In this document: positions 11,933-16,103 of the stretch, piece by piece
How the letters are laid out: each line of letters starts with the position of its first letter
How positions within the stretch are numbered: the stretch's first letter is position 1
Assembly (NCBI GenBank): GCA_036478235.1
Contig: JAZGDZ010000113.1
Coordinates: forward strand, 1-16,103
DNA: 16,103 bases
From: JACZWZ01 sp036478235
GTDB taxonomy: Bacteria > Actinomycetota > Acidimicrobiia > Spongiisociales > UBA11373
Direction of reading: 5' to 3'
Position numbers and translations under genes: made by a program
Notes under the pieces: model-generated
What the model saw: the letters and a program-made list of their open reading frames with translations, nothing else
Database searches by the model: none
Told to the model about the DNA's origin: nothing

Positions 11933-13405
11933 GTGTTCGCATCTGTGATCTCGGCGGCTCTGGTGGGCGTGGAGGCCTGCCCGGTTCGGGTCGAAGCCCA
12001 CGTCGGGAGTGCCACCAAGGCCACCTTTACAATCGTCGGCCTTCCCGACGCCGCCGTACGAGAGGCACGAGAGCGGGTGCGCTCTGCAATGCTCGCCAGC
12101 GGGTTCCCGTTCCCCGGAGGCAGGGTCACGGTCAACCTCGCTCCGGCCGACCTGCCCAAGGTGGGCTCGGCCTACGACCTGCCCATCGCCATGGGGGTCC
12201 TCACCGCGGCACGCACCGTGGCCCCGCGGGTCGGTGAGGTCGTGGCGCTCGGCGAGCTTGCTCTCGACGGCGGCGTGCGCGGGACCCGCGGCGGGCTCGC
12301 CGCCGGTCTGGTTGCCCGCGAGCGCGGCTTGCCCTGCATCGTCTCTGTGGACGCCGCCGCCGAGGCCAGCCTGTCCGGCGAACCGGCGCGGGGCGTCAGG
12401 TCTTTGGCCCAGGCCGTTGCCGTAGCCGCCGGGGACGATGCAGGTGAGCCTGCCCTGCCGGCACCCGAGGGCGAAGATCGCCCGGTCGTCGATCTCGAGG
12501 AGGTGCGGGGCCAAGTGCCGGCTCGCCGCGCCCTCGAGGTGGCGGCGGCCGGTGGACACCATCTGTTGTTCGTCGGGCCGCCGGGGTCCGGCAAGACGAT
12601 GCTGGCAAGTGCTCTGCCGGGCATCCTGCCGGATCTCGGTCTGGGCGAGCAGCTGGACGTTGCCCGGGCTCGGGCTGCCGGTAGTCGGACGCCCCGTCGC
12701 GGCTCGCGACCTCCGTTGAGAAGCCCGCACCACAGCGCCACCCCGGCGGCAGTCCTCGGCGGAGGTTCGGGTGTCCCGGTACCGGGAGAGTTGACCCTGG
12801 CCGATCGAGGTGTGCTCTTCCTCGACGAGCTCGCCGAGTTTCCGCCCCACCTCCTCGATTCACTGCGCCAGCCTCTGGAAGAAGGAGTGGTCCATGTGGC
12901 TCGCAAGGGCGCGGCTGTGGCGTTTCCGGCGCGGTTCCAGCTGCTGGCCGCCACGAACCCGTGTCCGTGCGGCTACCTCGGTGACGAACGGACCCCGTGC
13001 CGGTGCCCACCGCATGCCGTCGAACGCTATCGGCGTCGGCTCAGCGGCCCGCTGATCGACCGGTTCGACGTGCGGGTTGTGGTGCAGCGGGTCCAGGCCT
13101 TCGAACTTGCCGGTCCCCCAGGCGAGCCGTCGGAAGCGGTGAGGGAAAGGGTGGTCGCAGCACGAGCCCGGCAGCGGGAGAGAGGGAGGCTCAACCGGCA
13201 ACTGGACCGAAGGATTCTCGACGGACTCGATTGGTCCGACGGAGCGCGGAATCTTCTGCTGGGAGCCGTGGATCGTTCGGGTCTCACTGCCCGGGGCTGG
13301 GATCGGATACGCCGGGTGGCTCGCACCATTGCCGATCTCGAGCCGAGCGAGGCGGTGACGGAGATGCAGATGAAGGAGGCACTGGCGTTGCGGGGTGTCG
13401 ATTGA
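11933..13405 (+). CDS. comM: YifB/ComM-type Mg-chelatase-like AAA+ ATPase
   Basis: A 490-residue AAA+ protein; relatives are hexameric helicases that drive branch migration during uptake and integration of transforming DNA. An N-terminal Lon-protease-like fold domain (1-175) includes GLPDAAVREARERVRSA and VTVNLAPADLPKVGSAYDLP. The ATPase core has Walker A GPPGSGKT (215-222), RPPLRSPHHSAT (259-270), Walker B GVLFLDE (293-299) and the cysteine motif NPCPCGYLG with CRC (342-358). SGPLIDRFDV (371-380) follows, then the C-terminal Mg-chelatase domain. The stretch between Walker A and PPLRSPHH looks a few residues shorter than usual. The GTG start is supported by leaderless spacing to TACCTT. The stop overlaps the TTG start of dprA. 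Confidence 0.94.
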   Translation: MFASVISAALVGVEACPVRVEAHVGSATKATFTIVGLPDAAVREARERVRSAMLASGFPFPGGRVTVNLAPADLPKVGSAYDLPIAMGVLTAARTVAPRVGEVVALGELALDGGVRGTRGGLAAGLVARERGLPCIVSVDAAAEASLSGEPARGVRSLAQAVAVAAGDDAGEPALPAPEGEDRPVVDLEEVRGQVPARRALEVAAAGGHHLLFVGPPGSGKTMLASALPGILPDLGLGEQLDVARARAAGSRTPRRGSRPPLRSPHHSATPAAVLGGGSGVPVPGELTLADRGVLFLDELAEFPPHLLDSLRQPLEEGVVHVARKGAAVAFPARFQLLAATNPCPCGYLGDERTPCRCPPHAVERYRRRLSGPLIDRFDVRVVVQRVQAFELAGPPGEPSEAVRERVVAARARQRERGRLNRQLDRRILDGLDWSDGARNLLLGAVDRSGLTARGWDRIRRVARTIADLEPSEAVTEMQMKEALALRGVD

Positions 13406-14280
13406 GCCGTCCCGCCCTGCTAAGCCTCGCATTTCTCGGCCTGCATCCGGATCAATGCACCGATCTCCTCGAACGTTTCGGCTCGCCTGAGGCCGTGTTG
13501 AGAGCCGCAGGCCGCGGATCGGTGGGGCCCGATGCTCGCCGCCTGGTGAAGAGCGCTTCCGAGTGTGCGGCCTCCCTTGCCGACCTGGGTGTCGAATTCG
13601 ACATCCGGGGCGACCCGGCGTTCCCGCCAGAACTCGCCGGCCTGCCCGATGCGCCGCACTGGCTGTTTCGCAGGGGAGCGATCCCCTTCGGGCCCGCCGT
13701 GGCGATCGTCGGCACCAGAAGGTGCACCGAGTACGGGCGACGGCTCGCCTTCGGCTTCGGCGCGGCGTGCGCCCGCGCCGGTTGGACGGTTGTCTCCGGC
13801 CTGGCCCGCGGCATCGACGGTGCGGCTCATCTCGGTGCGATCGACGGCGGCGGGTTCGGCGTGGCCGTCCTGGGGTGCGGTTCCGACGTGGTCTATCCGA
13901 GGGAGCACGCCGGGATGCTGGACATGATCTTGCGAGGGGCAGGCGCGGTCGTCACCGAATACCCCCCGGGGACTCCGCCCCAGGGGTGGCGGTTTCCTCC
14001 CCGTAACCGGATCATTTCCGGCTTGGCGCGAGCGGTGGTCGTTGTCGAGTCGGCCGTTACCGGGGGTTCCCTGGGGACCGCGGCACGGGCTCTCGAGCAG
14101 GGCCGCTACGTGTTCGCCGTTCCCGGCGACGTGGATCGGGAGGCTTCGGTGGGATGCAATCTGCTGATCAGGGATGGAGCGACTCCCATCCTGGGAGTGG
14201 ACGACCTCGTGGAGGCCTTGTCGCTGGTGCTCGGCCCTCCGGCGGGGCCGACGGCCGGGGCCGATCCGAGCGGTCGTTGA
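13402..14280 (+). CDS. dprA: DNA-processing protein DprA
   Basis: A 292-residue protein that loads RecA on incoming single-stranded DNA in transformation. The Rossmann-like core is complete: VAIVGTRRCTEYGRRLA (100-116), VVSGLARGIDGAAHLGAI (130-147), AVLGCGSDVVYPREH (155-169), TEYPPGTPPQGWRFPPRNRI (185-204), SGLARAVVVVESAVTGGSLG (206-225) and ALEQGRYVFAVPG (230-242). A helical N-terminal domain (1-60) precedes it. The start is TTG at 13402, overlapping the comM stop by four bases (TTGA), so the two genes should be translationally coupled. No better start is available in frame. Confidence 0.94.
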   Translation: MSRPALLSLAFLGLHPDQCTDLLERFGSPEAVLRAAGRGSVGPDARRLVKSASECAASLADLGVEFDIRGDPAFPPELAGLPDAPHWLFRRGAIPFGPAVAIVGTRRCTEYGRRLAFGFGAACARAGWTVVSGLARGIDGAAHLGAIDGGGFGVAVLGCGSDVVYPREHAGMLDMILRGAGAVVTEYPPGTPPQGWRFPPRNRIISGLARAVVVVESAVTGGSLGTAARALEQGRYVFAVPGDVDREASVGCNLLIRDGATPILGVDDLVEALSLVLGPPAGPTAGADPSGR

Positions 14281-14308
14281 CCTGACGTGGGATGGCCACC
14301 ACGATGGG

Positions 14309-15205
14309 ATGGTGAGCGCGATACCGGACACACCCGAGTGGGCCGCTCCTGCGGTGGGGGCATTCTTAGGGCGGCTCGACGGCGAGCGGGGCCTGTCGGT
14401 GCACACGATCGACGCCTATCGGCGTGATCTCGCCCAGTTCTTCGAGTTCTGTGATCGATACGGGATCGATGTGATTTCCGCCGTCGACAGGACCGTGCTG
14501 CGCCGATTTCACGCCAACCTCCTCTCCCGCGGTTACGCGGCGCGCTCGGTCTCACGGAAGGCGTCGGCGGTTCGCTCCTTCTATTCCGATGCACTGAGGC
14601 GTGGCCTGGTTCCGACCGATCCGACGGCGTCCCTGCCGGCCAGGAAGCGCCCGCACCGCCTTCCGAGGGCGTTGCCGGCCGGCCGGCTCGGCGGCTTGCT
14701 CGACGCCTTGGAAGGTGACGACCCGATAACCGTTCGGGACAGGGCGCTGCTCGAGGTCCTGTACGGCACCGGGCTGCGGGTCTCCGAGCTGGCCGGGATG
14801 CAGGTGGGCGACGTCGACGGCGTCGACCTGGTTCGAGTCCTCGGCAAGGGCGGCAGGGAACGGGTGGTTCCGCTCGCCGGACCGGCCCGTTCGGCGGTGG
14901 ACCGATATCTGTCCCAGGCCCGTCCTCGGCTCGCCCTATCCGCCGCCGGTGACTTTCTGTGGGTGGGAGCGCGCGGCGGTGCCCTGGATGCGCGGGGCGT
15001 GCGCCGGGTCGCCAAGAGCCGGTTGGGCACCTTTCCCCACGCCTTGCGGCACTCTTTCGCCACCCACCTTCTGGAGGGAGGAGCCGACCTGCGCACCGTC
15101 CAGGAGCTGCTGGGGCACATTGAACTGGCAACGACCGAGATTTACACTGCCGTGTCCCGCCGCCATCTCAAGGCGACATATGAGCGATCACACCCGCGCG
15201 CCTGA
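14309..15205 (+). CDS. xerC: Tyrosine recombinase XerC
   Basis: A 298-residue site-specific recombinase that resolves chromosome dimers at dif with XerD. An N-terminal core-binding domain (about 10-105; LSVHTIDAYRRDL, RFHANLLSRGYAARSVSRK) precedes the catalytic domain. All catalytic residues are present: R157 in TGLRVSEL, K180 in LGKGGRER, H244 and R247 in HALRHSFATHLL, H270 in LLGHIELATTEIY and the nucleophile Y279. The length matches chromosomal XerC rather than a phage integrase. The ATG at 14309 is used; an adjacent GTG at 14312 is equally possible. The gap from dprA is 28 bases, and the last 26 bases overlap the sigma factor gene. Confidence 0.93.
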   Translation: MVSAIPDTPEWAAPAVGAFLGRLDGERGLSVHTIDAYRRDLAQFFEFCDRYGIDVISAVDRTVLRRFHANLLSRGYAARSVSRKASAVRSFYSDALRRGLVPTDPTASLPARKRPHRLPRALPAGRLGGLLDALEGDDPITVRDRALLEVLYGTGLRVSELAGMQVGDVDGVDLVRVLGKGGRERVVPLAGPARSAVDRYLSQARPRLALSAAGDFLWVGARGGALDARGVRRVAKSRLGTFPHALRHSFATHLLEGGADLRTVQELLGHIELATTEIYTAVSRRHLKATYERSHPRA

Positions 15206-15977
15206 ACCCAGCGACTCCGACATCGAGGAGTTCTGGGGGCGCTTCAAGAAAGATGGGGACGAGAGGGCGCGTGAGGGCCTCATCCTTCACTATTCGCCGC
15301 TCGTCAAGTTCGTCGCGGGCAGGGTCGGGGTCGGGTTGCCCCGCAACGTAGAGCAGTCGGACCTGATCTCATACGGGATGTTCGGGCTGATCGACGCCAT
15401 CGATAAGTTCGATCTGGACAGGAACATCAAGTTCGAGACCTACGCCGTCAACCGGATCCGCGGGGCGATCCTCGACGAGCTGCGCGCCCTCGACTGGGTC
15501 CCCCGTTCGGTGCGGGCCCGGGCCAGGGAGATCCAGCGCTCGCTCGACGAGCTGGAGCATCGGCTCAAGCGCACTGCAAGCGAGGACGAGCTCGCCGAGC
15601 ACATGGGGATCCCGGTCGCCACTCTCCAGGACCAGCTGGGGGAGATCGCCGGTCTCGGCTTCGTGGCTCTCGACGAACTGCTCGACCCGGCCGAGCGCGG
15701 CTCGGCGACGATCGGCGACCTGCTGTCGGACGCCCGGCTGGGTGCGCCCGGAGATTCGTTCGAGAAGCAGGAGACGCGGTACTTCCTGTCCGATGCCATC
15801 AACCGGCTTCCCGAGCGGGAGAGGCTCGTTGTGACCCTCTACTACTACGAGGGCCTCACTCTCGCCGAGATCGGCTCCGTGCTCGGAGTCACCGAGTCGC
15901 GCGTCTGCCAGATCCACACCAAGTCGGTCATGAGCCTGCGCAACCGGATGATCGAGCCGGGGCAGCGGACGGTCTGA
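15180..15977 (+). CDS. whiG: WhiG/FliA-family RNA polymerase sigma factor
   Basis: A 265-residue sigma-28-type factor. Region 2 covers about 33-110: HYSPLVKFVAGRVGVGLP, DLISYGMFGLIDAIDKFD, then IKFETYAVNRIRGAILDELR and DWVPRSVR, which contacts the -10 box. Region 3 (about 111-170) includes RTASEDELAEHMGIP. Region 4 (about 205-256) has LPERERLVVTLYYYEGLTLAE and a helix-turn-helix, IGSVLGVTESRVCQIHTKSV. In Streptomyces the orthologue starts sporulation; in motile bacteria relatives run flagellar genes. Neither set is visible here, so targets are unknown. The ATG overlaps xerC by 26 bases, and AAGG (15170-15173) six bases upstream supports it. Confidence 0.9.
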   Translation: MSDHTRAPEPSDSDIEEFWGRFKKDGDERAREGLILHYSPLVKFVAGRVGVGLPRNVEQSDLISYGMFGLIDAIDKFDLDRNIKFETYAVNRIRGAILDELRALDWVPRSVRARAREIQRSLDELEHRLKRTASEDELAEHMGIPVATLQDQLGEIAGLGFVALDELLDPAERGSATIGDLLSDARLGAPGDSFEKQETRYFLSDAINRLPERERLVVTLYYYEGLTLAEIGSVLGVTESRVCQIHTKSVMSLRNRMIEPGQRTV

Positions 15978-16103
15978 GCCTGGATCCACCGATTGGTGTT
16001 GGGTGGAGGGGTGGGGCGGGTGTCGGTGTGGGTGGTGTCGGCTGATCGGCCTGGGATGTGATGGTGTCGCTGCCGATCGGTGTGGTGTCGAAGCCGGGTT
16101 GGC
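15978..16103. other. G/T-rich end of window, no confident gene
   Basis: The plus strand is markedly G-rich (28 G and 11 C in 16021-16080). One minus-strand frame reads as a proline/threonine-rich tail with repeated PTP, open to the window edge, but its first stop lies inside whiG. It may be the 3' end of an accessory gene that starts beyond the window. Confidence 0.3.

Noticed and set aside
15930..16103. Minus-strand proline/threonine-rich frame entering at the right edge as a definite gene
   Set aside because: Its stop falls inside whiG and only about 40 residues lie outside it, with no recognisable domain.

Overview
The window is high-GC actinobacterial chromosome. The block trmD-rplS-lepB-(DUF2469)-yraN-...-comM-dprA-xerC-whiG follows the order I recall for Mycobacterium and Streptomyces. 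The DUF2469 protein and a WhiG/FliA-type sigma factor both point to Actinobacteria. Several genes appear to be leaderless, with a -10-like TAnnnT hexamer exactly six bases before an ATG or GTG and no Shine-Dalgarno sequence. A basal lineage such as Acidimicrobiia is my guess, not a proof.

The left part (1-2426) is accessory. A complete IS1182-family insertion sequence (1-1768) starts at the first base of the window. Its right end lies five bases from the stop codon of an AbrB-like antitoxin gene. That gene is divergent from a RelE/ParE-like toxin gene across a 113-bp shared promoter region.

The middle part (2708-7835) holds three cell-envelope genes. One encodes a secreted, membrane-anchored von Willebrand factor A protein with a duplicated C-terminal domain. 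The second encodes an SLC13-type permease with two central TrkA-C-like domains. The third encodes a membrane protein with a C-terminal SH3-like domain. The VWA and permease genes converge on a 217-bp spacer containing a perfect 20-bp palindrome and a REP-like inverted repeat.

The right part (7886-15977) is the conserved information-processing block: tRNA modification (trmD), ribosomal protein L19 (rplS), signal peptidase I (lepB), DUF2469, yraN nuclease-fold protein, then comM, dprA, xerC and whiG as a tight forward run with overlapping or closely spaced ends. Two usual neighbours are missing: rimM before trmD and rnhB after lepB. The rnhB slot holds two adjacent tracts of 7-bp tandem repeats, and a third 7-bp tract lies after yraN. 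Between yraN and comM sits a small module: a 37-residue membrane protein overlapping a 67-residue zinc-site protein on the minus strand, divergent from a crotonase-family gene.

No rRNA, tRNA, CRISPR array or phage gene is visible. The last 126 bases hold no confident gene, but they share the strong G/C strand asymmetry of the transposase gene and may be the tail of another accessory gene.
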